Of a DNA stretch of 64,000 nucleotides, positions 35,088 through 45,155 are shown piece by piece. Position numbers and translations under genes: made by a program. The stretch is from positions 124,001-188,000 of the forward strand of contig NZ_VEEP01000004.1 in the NCBI RefSeq assembly GCF_007678455.1, given 5' to 3'. How positions within the stretch are numbered: position 1 is the stretch's first letter; each line of letters begins with the position of its first letter. Origin of the DNA: Cytobacillus oceanisediminis 2691. GTDB lineage: Bacteria > Bacillota > Bacilli > Bacillales > Cytobacillaceae. The notes under the pieces are model-generated. The model was not told the origin of the DNA. It made no database searches and saw only the letters and a program-made list of their open reading frames with translations.

Positions 35088-36194
35088 ATGACGGAATTAA
35101 AACGGACACCGCTTTTTGAAGTGTATAAGGAATATGGCGGGAAGACAGTTGATTTTGGCGGCTGGGAATTGCCTGTCCAGTTTTCAAGCATCAAGGAAGA
35201 ACACGAAGCAGTAAGAACAAAAGCAGGTTTATTCGATGTTTCCCATATGGGGGAAATCGAGGTGAAGGGCCCCGATAGTCTGGATTACTTACAAAAATTG
35301 ATGACAAACGATGTTTCAAAGCTTAAGAACGGCGGTGCCCAGTACACAGCCATGTGTTATGAGAACGGCGGCACTGTGGATGATTTGCTTGTTTATAAAA
35401 TCGAAGATGACCATTACCTCCTTGTAGTGAATGCCTCCAATATTGAAAAGGATTACGATTGGATGCAGAAACACCTTGAAGGTAATGTGAAAATTGAAAA
35501 CTTATCCGAAGGTATGGCCCAGATTGCTATACAGGGACCGAAGGCCGAAGGGATCCTTCAAAAGCTGTCCGCGGAACATGATCTCGGCACTATTGGCTTT
35601 TTCAAGTTCAGTGAAGAAGTCGATCTGAACGGCAAGAAGGCGCTTGTATCTCGTACAGGGTATACAGGTGAAGACGGATTCGAAATTTACTGCGATTCCA
35701 ATGACGCGGTCAGCCTCTGGAAAGAAATTCTTGTGGCCGGCAAAGAAGATGGCGTCATCCCATGTGGTCTTGGTGCCAGGGATACACTTCGTTTCGAAGC
35801 GAACCTTGCATTGTACGGCCAGGAGCTGTCGCCGGAAATCAGCCCGCTTGAAGCAGGGATTGGCTTTGCGGTCAAGCTTAACAAAGAAGCTGATTTCATT
35901 GGAAAAGATGCGCTAAAGCAGCAAAAAGAAAATGGCCTGCCTAGAAAGATTGTCGGCATAGAAATGATCGACCGGGGCATTCCGCGCCATGGCTACCCTG
36001 TTTATAAAGGGGATGTCAGGATTGGTGAGGTTACCACTGGAACGCAATCCCCAACGCTCAAAAAGAACATCGGGCTTGCACTCATTGATACAAAGGAAAC
36101 TGAGTTAGGCAACGAAGTAGAAGTTGAAATCCGCGGCAAACGCTTGAAAGCTGCTGTTTCAGCTACACCTTTTTATAAAAGAGACAAAAAGTAA
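35088..36194 (+). CDS. gcvT: Glycine cleavage system T protein (aminomethyltransferase)
   Basis: Transfers the methylene carbon from the H-protein-bound intermediate to tetrahydrofolate and releases ammonia. 368 residues. Folate-binding features [12 protein letters not shown] near 46 and EDGFEIYC near 192, and [17 protein letters not shown] near 228 are typical. First gene of gcvT-gcvPA-gcvPB, under the glycine riboswitch. gcvH is not in the window. AAGGGGGA site before ATG. Confidence 0.95.
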   Translation: MTELKRTPLFEVYKEYGGKTVDFGGWELPVQFSSIKEEHEAVRTKAGLFDVSHMGEIEVKGPDSLDYLQKLMTNDVSKLKNGGAQYTAMCYENGGTVDDLLVYKIEDDHYLLVVNASNIEKDYDWMQKHLEGNVKIENLSEGMAQIAIQGPKAEGILQKLSAEHDLGTIGFFKFSEEVDLNGKKALVSRTGYTGEDGFEIYCDSNDAVSLWKEILVAGKEDGVIPCGLGARDTLRFEANLALYGQELSPEISPLEAGIGFAVKLNKEADFIGKDALKQQKENGLPRKIVGIEMIDRGIPRHGYPVYKGDVRIGEVTTGTQSPTLKKNIGLALIDTKETELGNEVEVEIRGKRLKAAVSATPFYKRDKK

Positions 36195-36216
36195 AAGCCG
36201 GAGAGGGGAAAGAGTT

Positions 36217-37563
36217 ATGAAGCATCGCTATTTACCGCTGACGGAAAGTGACAAAAACGCAATGTTGGAAAGCATCGGCGTATCATCGATCGATGAACTG
36301 TTCAGCGATATTCCTGAAAAGGTCCGTTTTGCCGGAGAATACAATATTAAAAAAGCTAAGCCGGAAACAGCTCTTATGAAGGAGCTTGCCCAGATGGCTT
36401 CCAAAAATGCTGATTTAAAAATGAATACTTCATTCATTGGTGCAGGCGTATATGATCATTATATTCCGGTCATTGTCGACCATGTTCTGTCACGTTCGGA
36501 ATTTTACACTGCCTACACTCCATATCAGCCGGAAATCTCACAGGGGGAACTTCAGGCTATCTTTGAATTCCAGACGATGATCTCCGAATTGACTGGCATG
36601 GAGGTAGCGAACTCTTCCATGTATGATGGCGGTACTGCACTGGCAGAAGCAGCTATGCTTAGTGCGGGCCATACCAGAAGGAAGAAGGTATTGATCTCAA
36701 GTGCTGTCCATCCGGAATATAAGGATGTCGTCAAAACTTATGCAAAAGGACAATACATTGATGTAGTCGAAGTGCCTCATAAAGATGGTGTAACAGACCT
36801 GGATGCATTGAAGGATATGGCAAGCGAAGATGTCGCTGCTGTCATCGTCCAGTATCCGAACTTCTTTGGCGGTCTTGAGTCAATGAAGGAAATTGAAGAA
36901 ATTGTCCATGAGAACAAATCTCTTTTCGTAGTTTCGAGCAATCCGCTAGCGCTGGGGGCGTTGACACCTCCAGGCAAATTCGGCGCTGACATTGTGACGG
37001 GAGACGCACAGCCATTCGGGATCCCGACAGCATTCGGCGGCCCTCACTGTGGATACTTTGCAGTAACTGGAAAGCTGATGAGGAAGGTTCCAGGAAGACT
37101 TGTCGGCCAGACTAAGGACGATCAGGGACGCCGAGGATTTGTATTGACACTTCAGGCGAGGGAACAGCATATCCGCCGTGATAAAGCGACATCCAATATC
37201 TGCTCGAACCAGGCATTAAATGCACTTGCTGCCTCTGTGGCGATGACTGCAATCGGTAAAAAAGGCGTTCGTGAAATGGCTGTCGCCAATATCCAGAAAG
37301 CTCATTACGCTAAAAAGGCATTCAAGGAAAATGGCTTTGAGATTGCATTTGAAGGCCCATCCTTCAATGAATTCGTTGTCAAGCTGAATAAGCCGGTCAA
37401 AGAAGTGAACCAGAAGCTCCTCGAAAAGGCCATCATAGGCGGCTATGACCTTGGCCGTGATTATTCCGGACTTGAGAATCACATGCTTGTTGCAGTGACT
37501 GAGTTAAGGACAAAAGAAGAAATCGATACATTTGTAAAGGAAATGGGGGATATCAATGCATAA
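36217..37563 (+). CDS. gcvPA: Glycine dehydrogenase (decarboxylating) subunit 1
   Basis: N-terminal half of the split P-protein. It pairs with GcvPB to decarboxylate glycine and load the aminomethyl group onto GcvH. 448 residues with the fold type I PLP-enzyme pattern but no PLP lysine, as expected. Typical stretches are [13 protein letters not shown] near 72 and [17 protein letters not shown] near 97. Preceded by GGAGAGGGG and overlapping gcvPB by 8 nt. Confidence 0.95.
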   Translation: MKHRYLPLTESDKNAMLESIGVSSIDELFSDIPEKVRFAGEYNIKKAKPETALMKELAQMASKNADLKMNTSFIGAGVYDHYIPVIVDHVLSRSEFYTAYTPYQPEISQGELQAIFEFQTMISELTGMEVANSSMYDGGTALAEAAMLSAGHTRRKKVLISSAVHPEYKDVVKTYAKGQYIDVVEVPHKDGVTDLDALKDMASEDVAAVIVQYPNFFGGLESMKEIEEIVHENKSLFVVSSNPLALGALTPPGKFGADIVTGDAQPFGIPTAFGGPHCGYFAVTGKLMRKVPGRLVGQTKDDQGRRGFVLTLQAREQHIRRDKATSNICSNQALNALAASVAMTAIGKKGVREMAVANIQKAHYAKKAFKENGFEIAFEGPSFNEFVVKLNKPVKEVNQKLLEKAIIGGYDLGRDYSGLENHMLVAVTELRTKEEIDTFVKEMGDINA

Positions 37564-39019
37564 GGAAGATCAGCCACTCATTTTTGAATTAAGCACACCA
37601 GGCCGTGTCGGCTACAGCCTTCCGGAAATGGATGTTCCAGAAGCGGATTTATCAGAGCTTTTGCCTGAAGGATTCCTTCGTGAAGAGGAACCAGAACTTC
37701 CTGAGGCTTCCGAGCTTGATATCATGCGCCATTATACAGCATTGTCGAAACGCAACCACGGTGTTGATTCCGGATTCTATCCGCTTGGATCATGTACAAT
37801 GAAATACAATCCGAAGATGAATGAAAATGTCGCTCGTTTCAACGGATTTGCACACTTGCATCCATTGCAGGATGAGAGTTCAGTGCAGGGGGCGCTTGAA
37901 TTGATGTACGATCTGCAGGAACACTTGATTGAAATCACCGGTATGGATGAAGTTACCCTGCAGCCAGCAGCTGGTGCACACGGTGAGTGGACGGGATTGA
38001 TGATGATCCGCGCTTTCCATGAAGCCAATGGTGACCAAAACCGTACGAAGGTCATCGTTCCTGATTCCGCTCACGGAACCAATCCTGCTTCTGCTACAGT
38101 CGCTGGTTTTGAAACGATTACGGTAAAATCTGATGAAAACGGCCTTGTTGACCTTGAAGACCTTAAAAAGGTTGTTGGGGAAGATACTGCTGCGTTGATG
38201 CTTACAAACCCGAACACGTTGGGATTATTTGAAGAAAATATCCTAGAGATGGCCGAGATAGTCCACGGCGCAGGCGGAAAGCTTTATTACGATGGAGCGA
38301 ACCTGAACGCTGTAATGTCCAAGGCTCGCCCTGGCGACATGGGCTTTGATGTTGTTCACTTGAACCTTCACAAGACATTCACAGGCCCACACGGCGGCGG
38401 CGGCCCGGGATCAGGCCCAGTCGGCGTAAAAGCAGACCTTATTCCATTCCTGCCAAAGCCTATCGTTACAAAGCAGGATGGCGTATACAAATTCGATTAC
38501 GACCGCCCGCAATCAATCGGAAGGGTTAAACCTTTCTACGGAAACTTCGGCATCAATGTCCGTGCCTATACGTATATTCGGACAATGGGACCAGACGGCT
38601 TGAAGGCTGTAACAGAGTACGCGGTACTAAATGCCAACTATATGATGAGAAGGCTTGCTGAATATTATGATCTGCCATTCAACAGGCACTGCAAACACGA
38701 ATTCGTCCTTAGCGGCAAGCGCCAGAAAAAGCTTGGCGTCCGTACATTGGATATTGCCAAACGCCTGCTTGACTTCGGTTATCATCCGCCAACCATCTAC
38801 TTCCCATTGAATGTAGAAGAAGCGATCATGATCGAGCCGACAGAAACAGAATCCAAGGAAACCCTTGATGCGTTCATCGACGCGATGATCCAGATCGCAC
38901 GTGAAGCAGAGGAGAACCCGGAAATCGTTCAGGAAGCACCTCACTCTACTGTTGTAGGCCGCCTGGATGAAACAACAGCTGCAAGGAAGCCAATCCTGCG
39001 CTATCAAAAAGCTGAATAG
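37556..39019 (+). CDS. gcvPB: Glycine dehydrogenase (decarboxylating) subunit 2
   Basis: PLP-bearing half of the split P-protein. 487 residues. Lys273 in [18 protein letters not shown] is the predicted Schiff-base lysine, followed by the Gly-rich loop. [17 protein letters not shown] near 137 and [11 protein letters not shown] near 169 are family motifs. The start overlaps gcvPA by 8 nt, consistent with 1:1 synthesis. Confidence 0.95.
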   Translation: MHKEDQPLIFELSTPGRVGYSLPEMDVPEADLSELLPEGFLREEEPELPEASELDIMRHYTALSKRNHGVDSGFYPLGSCTMKYNPKMNENVARFNGFAHLHPLQDESSVQGALELMYDLQEHLIEITGMDEVTLQPAAGAHGEWTGLMMIRAFHEANGDQNRTKVIVPDSAHGTNPASATVAGFETITVKSDENGLVDLEDLKKVVGEDTAALMLTNPNTLGLFEENILEMAEIVHGAGGKLYYDGANLNAVMSKARPGDMGFDVVHLNLHKTFTGPHGGGGPGSGPVGVKADLIPFLPKPIVTKQDGVYKFDYDRPQSIGRVKPFYGNFGINVRAYTYIRTMGPDGLKAVTEYAVLNANYMMRRLAEYYDLPFNRHCKHEFVLSGKRQKKLGVRTLDIAKRLLDFGYHPPTIYFPLNVEEAIMIEPTETESKETLDAFIDAMIQIAREAEENPEIVQEAPHSTVVGRLDETTAARKPILRYQKAE

Positions 39020-39025
39020 TTTTTT

Positions 39026-39063
39026 AAAAGTCCTGCCGGTTTGAAATTGGCAGGACTTTTTTT
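39026..39063 (+). terminator. Terminator of the gcv operon
   Basis: AAGTCCTGCC / GGCAGGACTT stem, then seven T. Confidence 0.9.
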
Positions 39064-39099
39064 GATAATGATTATTTTTGGTAGCTGAGCCCGGTAGAC

Positions 39100-39452
39100 T
39101 TCGGACAGATTTGGAGGGAATCAGCGAAAAGCTGTCTGAACAAGGTGCAACTTCGGACAGGTTTGGAGGAAATCATTGAAAAGCTGTCCGAACTAGGTCC
39201 AACTTCGGACAGGTTAGAAGGGAATCAGAGGAAAGCTGTCCGAACTAGGAGCAACTTCGGACAGGTTTGAAGGAAATAAGCAAAAAGCTGTCCGAACTAG
39301 GAGCAACTTCGGACAGGTTTGAAAGGAATCATCAGAAAGCTGTCCGAACTAGGTGCAACTTCGGACAGGTTTGGAGGAAATCAGTAGAAAGCTGTCCGAA
39401 CCAGGAGCAACTTCGGACAGGTTTGGAGGAAATAAGCAAAAAGCTGTCCGAA
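39100..39452. repeat. Array A: seven 52-bp units with inverted arms
   Basis: TTCGGACAG starts at 39100, 39152, 39204, 39256, 39308, 39360 and 39412, exactly 52 bp apart. Each is followed 32 bp later by its complement CTGTCCGAA (first copy CTGTCTGAA). The 23-nt loops are similar (G-TTTGGAGGAAAT type, ending AAAG) and the 11-nt gaps read CTAGGAGCAAC or close variants. The array lies between the gcv terminator and the convergent yqhL gene. Fifty-two is not a multiple of three, so it is not coding. A related array lies at 61759-62130. Function unknown. Confidence 0.95.
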
Positions 39453-39527
39453 CCTAAGATGCAAAAGACATTTATTTTAGAACTAAAAGAAGCTAAACCG
39501 AAAAGAGTGTTATGACTTTAAAAGCTA

Positions 39528-39553
39528 ACCCCCCAGCATTTCTGCTGAGGGGT
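39528..39553 (-). terminator. Terminator of yqhL
   Basis: ACCCC.CAGC / GCTGAGGGGT hairpin just past the minus-strand stop; downstream minus-strand sequence is moderately T-rich. Confidence 0.7.
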
Positions 39554-39572
39554 GATTTTATGGAAAGATTGC

Positions 39573-39953
39573 TTATTTAGCTTTGATTTTGCCGCCCCAT
39601 TTTTTGAAGCCGCCTTCAAGATGGGATAAGTCTTTATAGCCTTTTTTGTGAAGCAGCTGTGCAGCACGGCCGCTGCGTGATCCGCTCTGGCAATAAAGAT
39701 AGACTGGCTTGTCCGGTCTGACTTCCTTCAGACGTGCCTTTAGCTGGGTTAGCGGGATGTTTCTTGCGCCTAGAATATGTCCGTTGGCAAATTCATTTGG
39801 TTCACGGACATCAATGAGCTGCGCTTTACGGTACCCTGCTTTGAATTCTTCCTCTGACAAAGTCTTCAGGATTTTCTTTTGGCGGAAATACATAAACACA
39901 GAGTAAAGAATCACCGCAACTGTCAGGACGATTAAAAAAATAAGTGTATCCAA
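39573..39953 (-). CDS. yqhL: Membrane-anchored rhodanese-like protein YqhL
   Basis: 126 residues. An N-terminal helix (about 3-23) anchors a cytoplasmic single rhodanese domain. The active-site loop is CQSGSR with Cys88; DVREPNEFANGHI near 48 is the CH2A motif. Likely a sulfur-carrying or sulfurtransferase protein. The TTG start is set by AAGGAG 9 nt upstream; an overlapping ATG is out of frame. Position between gcvPB and lipM matches B. subtilis. Confidence 0.9.
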   Translation of the reverse strand: MDTLIFLIVLTVAVILYSVFMYFRQKKILKTLSEEEFKAGYRKAQLIDVREPNEFANGHILGARNIPLTQLKARLKEVRPDKPVYLYCQSGSRSGRAAQLLHKKGYKDLSHLEGGFKKWGGKIKAK

Positions 39954-40125
39954 AACATATTTCTCCTTTCAAGCTTAGCTGAGCCACCTTTAATTATATA
40001 AGCCTTCCTGGATAAGAGCAAAGGAATTTAACAAAATTCTTTCGAACAAGCTGCTTTGCTTTTGAAAATTTATTTGTTAGACTAAAAAAATCGTAGCTTT
40101 GAACAATTTTAAATGGGGTAATGCA

Positions 40126-40962
40126 ATGGAAAAAGAGGTATGGAGATTTATTGATTCAGGAGACAATTCACCGTCATTCAATATGGCGCTGGATGAGGCG
40201 TTGCTCGATTGGCATGGTGCCGGAAAAATCCCGCCTGTTGTCCGCTTTTATGGCTGGAACCCGGCGACACTTTCAGTTGGCTATTTCCAGAGGATCGAGC
40301 GCGAGATTGATATGGATGCGGTACAGCATCATGGTCTCGGATTTGTGCGCAGGCCCACTGGAGGCAGGGGTGTCCTGCATGAACACGAACTTACATATAG
40401 TGTCATCGTTACAGAAGACCACCCTGAAATGCCGAAAACAGTCACTGAGGCATATCGCGTCATTTCAGAGGGGATTTTACTAGGGTTCCAGAAACTTGGA
40501 CTGGAAGCTTATTTTGCCGTGCCAAAAACATCTGCCGAAAAAGATGCACTGAAGAACCCGAGATCTGCGGTTTGTTTTGATGCACCAAGCTGGTACGAGC
40601 TGGTTGTCGAGGGAAGGAAGGTCGCCGGAAGTGCCCAGACACGTCAGAAAGGTGTCATCCTTCAGCATGGATCCATATTGCTGGATTTGGATGAAGATAA
40701 ACTTTTCAGCTTATTCAAGTACCCGAATGACAGAATCAAAGAAAGAATGCAGCGAGCCTTCAAGACCAAGGCAGTGGCAATCAATGAGATCAGCGGCCGG
40801 AAAATTGAACTAGAAGAAGCGAAGAAAGCCTTCAAAGAAGGTTTCGAGGACGGGCTTGGAATTATTTTGGAGCCTTATACCTTAAGTGAAGAGGAATTGG
40901 ATTATGTGAATGCACTTGCCAAAAACAAGTACGAATCTGATGACTGGAATTTTAAAAGATAA
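40126..40962 (+). CDS. lipM: Octanoyl-[GcvH]:protein octanoyltransferase LipM
   Basis: Transfers octanoate from acyl carrier protein to GcvH, the first step of lipoate synthesis in Bacillus, functionally linked to the glycine cleavage genes upstream. 278 residues, as in B. subtilis LipM. The nucleophile Cys150 lies in [13 protein letters not shown], followed by the lipoate-ligase-fold motif [27 protein letters not shown] near 74 is also typical. ATG 40126 has TGGGG 7 nt upstream. Confidence 0.93.
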   Translation: MEKEVWRFIDSGDNSPSFNMALDEALLDWHGAGKIPPVVRFYGWNPATLSVGYFQRIEREIDMDAVQHHGLGFVRRPTGGRGVLHEHELTYSVIVTEDHPEMPKTVTEAYRVISEGILLGFQKLGLEAYFAVPKTSAEKDALKNPRSAVCFDAPSWYELVVEGRKVAGSAQTRQKGVILQHGSILLDLDEDKLFSLFKYPNDRIKERMQRAFKTKAVAINEISGRKIELEEAKKAFKEGFEDGLGIILEPYTLSEEELDYVNALAKNKYESDDWNFKR

Positions 40963-40970
40963 AAAATTTT

Positions 40971-40995
40971 TAAAGCGGTTGAACCGCTTTTTTTC
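40971..40995 (+). terminator. Terminator of lipM
   Basis: AAAGCGGTT / AACCGCTTT hairpin with one-base loop and T-rich tail. Confidence 0.8.
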
Positions 40996-41156
40996 TTTTA
41001 TCCAGTATTTTCTAGAGGTCGGGGGGATTGTAAAAAGTGCAACCCTCGAAATTTGTTGTTTTTTATCGTTTAAGGGAAAAATTCTATCTTTCTCTCTTTT
41101 TATCTCTCATTTTTAGTAGTTTTCATGTTTGACAAAATAAAGTTCTTTTGTCCTGA

Positions 41157-41205
41157 ACACCATATATAGTATTGTCGAAAATAAAAAATACACTATATAT
41201 TGATT
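41157..41205 (+). promoter_or_regulatory. Two NrdR boxes upstream of nrdJ
   Basis: ACACCATATATAGTAT (41157-41172) and ACACTATATATTGATT (41190-41205) match the NrdR consensus acaCwAtATaTwGtgt. They start 33 bp apart, about three helical turns, the usual double-box spacing. A candidate promoter TTGTCG (41172-41177) / TATATT (41196-41201) overlaps the second box, which fits repression by NrdR-ATP/dATP. The remaining 110 bp to nrdJ holds a short CTAGAA / TTCTAG repeat but no ORF. Confidence 0.85.
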
Positions 41206-41316
41206 TTTGATGTTTCGATATGATAACGTAAGGGTAATTCAAAAAAAGCAGCTAGAATTACATATTTCTAGTATCACATTAAAGAATGGATTTAAACCTT
41301 TGAAGGAGTTGTAGAA

Positions 41317-43875
41317 ATGTCTGTTACTATTGGACAAAAAATGAGCCTGAATGTTGAAAGTCTGAATGAGGATATCAAGTTGTTCCCGCAGGTTCACCCC
41401 ATCACACCTGAAATGAAACTTACCCACAAAGGCGTCTCCCGACTTGTCATGCTGGACCGCTATACTTTTAAAGACACCGAAAAAATCACACTCTCTAGTG
41501 GGGATTTTGTCGTCCTCACGATCAAGGAAGATCCAAAGTTCCCGGCACGCGGACTTGGATTCATACAAGATATTGATTGGGAGAACAAGACAGCGAAAGT
41601 TCTTGTAGAAGAAGAGTTTCGCGGAGTACTTGATGATCCCGAAGAATCAGCCACTGGCATTATCAAGCGTTCCCTGGACGTGATTGAAAAGCCGCTGGAA
41701 GTATTCTACGAGCAAATCGCAAAACGGAATGCGACGGGGCTGGCAGCTGTTGAAAAAACAGAAGAGAAGCGCCAGGAGTGGTTTGAAAAGTTCTATCAGG
41801 AACTAGTATCAATGAACTTCATTCCTGCAGGGCGTGTCCTTTACGGAGCAGGCGCAGACACAGACGTAACCTACTTCAACTGCTATGTAATGCCTTTCGT
41901 AAAAGATTCCCGCGAAGGCATCTCTGAGCATCGCAAGCAGGTCATGGAAATCATGAGCCGCGGCGGCGGAGTCGGAACGAACGGATCAACATTAAGACCG
42001 CGCAACACACTGGCCAGAGGCGTAAACGGAAAATCATCCGGATCGGTTTCATGGCTTGATGACATCGCCAAGCTTACACATTTAGTTGAGCAGGGCGGGT
42101 CAAGAAGGGGAGCGCAGATGATCATGCTTTCTGACTGGCATCCTGACATTGTGGAATTCATCATTTCAAAAATGCAGAACCCAAGAATCCTTCGCTTCCT
42201 GATAGAAAACACAAACGATGAGTCAATCAAGAAAATGGCTAAGGAAAAACTTAAATTCACGCCGATGACACTTCAGGAAGAAGCAATGTACCAGGGAATT
42301 GTGAACTACAAAACGATCCCAGGCTACGGTGGATTCAGCGCTGATATCATTAAATCTGCTGAAGAAAAGCTTGCAACAGGCGGAACTTATACTGTCCATA
42401 ACTCAGAATTCCTGACTGGTGCAAATATCTCAGTCACATTGACAAAAGATTTCATGGATGCAGTCGACAACGATGCAGACTATGAACTTCGCTTCCCAGA
42501 TGTAGAAAGCTACGATGCTGAGACGATGAAAATTTATAATGAAGAGTGGCATAAAGTAGGGGATGTTCGCGAGTGGGAAAAGCTTGGCTATAAAGTCCGT
42601 ACCTATAGAAAAATCAAAGCCAAAGAACTATGGAACCTGATCAATATCTGTGCGACGTATTCTGCGGAGCCTGGCATTTTCTTCATCGACAATGCCAACG
42701 ACATGACGAACGCACAGGCATATGGACAGAAGGTTGTAGCGACCAACCCGTGTGGGGAACAGCCTCTCGCACCAAACTCTGTCTGCAACCTGGCTGCTGT
42801 TAACCTTGCAGAAATGGCGGACAAGGAAACCAAAACAGTTAATTTTGAAAAATTGAAGCGTACTGTTGAAGTTGGTGTGCGCATGCAGGACAATGTCATC
42901 GATGCGACTCCATATTTCCTTGAAGATAATAAGAGACAAGCCCTGGGCGAACGCCGTGTCGGTCTAGGGGTAATGGGTCTTCATGATTTACTGATCTACT
43001 GTGAAACAGAATACGGTTCAGAGGAAGGTAACCAGCTTGTCGATAAGGTTTTTGAAACCATCGCGACATCAGCGTACCGTGCATCTGTTGAACTTGGAAA
43101 GGAAAAAGGAAGCTTCCCATTCCTTCAGGGCGGCACAGAAGAAGAAACAAACAGACTTCGTAAGGCATTCACAAATACTGGTTTCATGAAGAAAATGCCT
43201 GAGGATATTCGTGAATCAATCCTTGAAAATGGAATTCGCAACTCGCACTTGCTGACTGTTGCTCCGACAGGATCTACTGGTACAATGGTTGGCGTATCAA
43301 CAGGCCTTGAGCCATACTTCAGCTTCTCTTACTTCAGAAGCGGCCGACTAGGCAAGTTCATCGAGGTGAAGGCGGATATCGTCCAGGAATACCTCGACCG
43401 TCATCCGGAGGCAGATCCTGAGAACCTGCCGAACTGGTTCGTATCTGCGATGGAACTGGCCCCTGAAGCCCATGCTGATGTGCAGTGTGTCATCCAGCGC
43501 TGGATTGACAGCTCGATCAGCAAAACGGTCAACGCACCGAAGGGTTACAGCGTTGAGCAGGTGGAAAAGGTATATGAGCGCCTTTATAAAGGAGGAGCAA
43601 AAGGCGGAACCGTTTATGTAGACGGCTCCCGCGATTCCCAGGTATTGACGCTTAAAGCTGAAGAGAACTCAATGGATGATGAAGTTGAAAAGAAAGAAAA
43701 ACAAAAGCAGCATGTTGTGCTTGTCGATACGATCAATGAATTGCGATCAACCAATGTGACGATTGGCTCTGAAGTCGGCAACACATGCCCGGTCTGCCGC
43801 AAAGGTGAGGTAAAAGAAATCGGCGGCTGCAATACTTGTACAAACTGTAACGCGCAATTAAAGTGTGGTTTATAA
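41317..43875 (+). CDS. nrdJ: Adenosylcobalamin-dependent (class II) ribonucleotide reductase
   Basis: Reduces ribonucleotides to deoxyribonucleotides using vitamin B12 instead of an oxygen-generated radical. 852 residues. A short N-terminal part precedes the ten-stranded barrel, with NPCGEQPLAPNSVCNLAAVNL near 470 (finger-loop Cys and Asn/Glu), and VAPTGSTGTMVGVSTGLEP near 648. The C-terminus carries a CPVC and CTNC zinc ribbon and ends KCGL. AAGGAG lies before ATG. Controlled by two NrdR boxes. Not part of the B. subtilis order, so probably an insertion. Confidence 0.95.
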   Translation: MSVTIGQKMSLNVESLNEDIKLFPQVHPITPEMKLTHKGVSRLVMLDRYTFKDTEKITLSSGDFVVLTIKEDPKFPARGLGFIQDIDWENKTAKVLVEEEFRGVLDDPEESATGIIKRSLDVIEKPLEVFYEQIAKRNATGLAAVEKTEEKRQEWFEKFYQELVSMNFIPAGRVLYGAGADTDVTYFNCYVMPFVKDSREGISEHRKQVMEIMSRGGGVGTNGSTLRPRNTLARGVNGKSSGSVSWLDDIAKLTHLVEQGGSRRGAQMIMLSDWHPDIVEFIISKMQNPRILRFLIENTNDESIKKMAKEKLKFTPMTLQEEAMYQGIVNYKTIPGYGGFSADIIKSAEEKLATGGTYTVHNSEFLTGANISVTLTKDFMDAVDNDADYELRFPDVESYDAETMKIYNEEWHKVGDVREWEKLGYKVRTYRKIKAKELWNLINICATYSAEPGIFFIDNANDMTNAQAYGQKVVATNPCGEQPLAPNSVCNLAAVNLAEMADKETKTVNFEKLKRTVEVGVRMQDNVIDATPYFLEDNKRQALGERRVGLGVMGLHDLLIYCETEYGSEEGNQLVDKVFETIATSAYRASVELGKEKGSFPFLQGGTEEETNRLRKAFTNTGFMKKMPEDIRESILENGIRNSHLLTVAPTGSTGTMVGVSTGLEPYFSFSYFRSGRLGKFIEVKADIVQEYLDRHPEADPENLPNWFVSAMELAPEAHADVQCVIQRWIDSSISKTVNAPKGYSVEQVEKVYERLYKGGAKGGTVYVDGSRDSQVLTLKAEENSMDDEVEKKEKQKQHVVLVDTINELRSTNVTIGSEVGNTCPVCRKGEVKEIGGCNTCTNCNAQLKCGL

Positions 43876-43890
43876 TATAGAATCAATAGT

Positions 43891-43920
43891 TTAGCCACGG
43901 CCCAGGCCGTGGCTATTTCT
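43891..43920 (+). terminator. Terminator of nrdJ
   Basis: AGCCACGG / CCGTGGCT stem around CCCAGG; weak T run. Confidence 0.75.
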
Positions 43921-44028
43921 ATGGGTAAATTCTGGTTTACCTCCATGAACCAAAAAACTCCATGTTCTAAATATTAGGATTGCTCCTATTATATAGTAAT
44001 AGAAGCAGAAAAAAGGACAGGGGAAGCG

Positions 44029-45039
44029 ATGATTGGGTTAATTATTATTTTGCTGCTGGTTTTATTTTTGCCTTTTTCCATTAAAATGATTGAACATAAT
44101 TTGGAACTATTTTTATTTACTATGGGCTTTGCTGCAGCAATTATTAGTGGTGAGATGGACCGTCCGCTCATTGAAAAAGCGGTGACTGAACCTATTGATA
44201 TCACGATTGCAGTATTAGCTGCTGGTTTGCTTGCCAAGTGGTTTAAGGAGGAATTGGAAAAATCGATCCTATGGGGAAGCAGACTACTGACTCCCAGGTT
44301 ATTTTTCGGATTGACTGTTGTTTTTCTTGGACTGGCATCTAGTATTATAACTGCGATCATTGCTGCTATTATATTGGTTATGATTATAAAGGTCCTTCCG
44401 CTCGACCGAAGATCTGAAGTTCGTTTTACCGTATTGGCGTGCTTCTCGATCGGACTTGGTGCTGCCTTGACACCGATTGGTGAGCCATTAGCCACGATCA
44501 CAATCAGCAGATTGGACAAGGACTTCTTTTATTTACTGGAGTTGATTGGGAAAGAAGTTCTTCCAGCATTATTTATTTTTGGTGTGATGTCTATTATCCT
44601 TGTAAGGCCCGTTTGGGGAAAAAAAAGTTTGAAATCGGCTTTCCGTCCTGAGTCGTACGAGGAAATTGCTGTTCGGTCAATTAAAATCTATATATTTGTA
44701 ATGGGCCTTACCTTTCTTGGACATGGGTTTGAGCCACTTATCAAAACATATATTATAGGACTTTCTCCGGGGCTGTTATATTGGATTAACATGATATCCG
44801 CAATCCTCGATAATGCTACCCTTGCTGCAGCAGAAATCAGTCCTGCAATGGACTCTGGAACAACCCGTGCGGTTTTGCTTGGCCTGGTCATTAGCGGAGG
44901 CATGCTGATCCCGGGTAATATCCCGAATATTATCGCTGCAGGAAAACTGAACATAACGAGCAAGGAATGGGCGGCATTCGGGGTTCCTGTCGGCCTGATT
45001 ACAATGTTCCTTTATTATATTGTCCTGTTTATTTTCTAA
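44029..45039 (+). CDS. DUF1646 family integral membrane protein
   Basis: 336 residues with about ten membrane helices, matching the DUF1646 family of putative cation transporters. Notable intramembrane motifs are GAALTPIGEPLATI near 144 and SAILDNATLAAAEISPAMDS near 259, reminiscent of ion-transporter superfamily (Na+/H+ antiporter-like) half-helix motifs. AGGGGAAG precedes the ATG. Substrate unknown. Confidence 0.8.
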   Translation: MIGLIIILLLVLFLPFSIKMIEHNLELFLFTMGFAAAIISGEMDRPLIEKAVTEPIDITIAVLAAGLLAKWFKEELEKSILWGSRLLTPRLFFGLTVVFLGLASSIITAIIAAIILVMIIKVLPLDRRSEVRFTVLACFSIGLGAALTPIGEPLATITISRLDKDFFYLLELIGKEVLPALFIFGVMSIILVRPVWGKKSLKSAFRPESYEEIAVRSIKIYIFVMGLTFLGHGFEPLIKTYIIGLSPGLLYWINMISAILDNATLAAAEISPAMDSGTTRAVLLGLVISGGMLIPGNIPNIIAAGKLNITSKEWAAFGVPVGLITMFLYYIVLFIF

Positions 45040-45070
45040 CTGGTTGCCTATTCTGTAATCAAAATGAGCC

Positions 45071-45106
45071 AAAAGGATGGAAATATTTTTTCCATCCTCT
45101 TTTTTC
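45071..45106 (+). terminator. Terminator of the DUF1646 gene
   Basis: AAAAGGATGGAA / TTCCATCCT stem then six T. Confidence 0.88.
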
Positions 45107-45122
45107 ATTTCTGCCCATACTA
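45092..45122 (+). promoter_or_regulatory. Candidate sigma-G promoter of splB
   Basis: CATACTA at 45116-45122 matches the sigma-G -10 CATNHTA exactly. A CCATC near 45092 is a weak -35 at 19 bp and overlaps the preceding terminator. B. subtilis splAB is transcribed by sigma-G, which supports the call. Confidence 0.5.
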
Positions 45123-45155
45123 ACACTACTGACATATGGAATGAAATGAGGACTG

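Noticed and set aside
39100-39452. CRISPR array
   Set aside because: The whole 52-bp unit is similar from copy to copy; there are no unique spacers and no cas genes nearby.
39267-39515. ORF of 82 codons across array A
   Set aside because: It reads through the 52-bp repeats, whose period is not a multiple of three, and has no ribosome binding site; the peptide repetition is an artefact.
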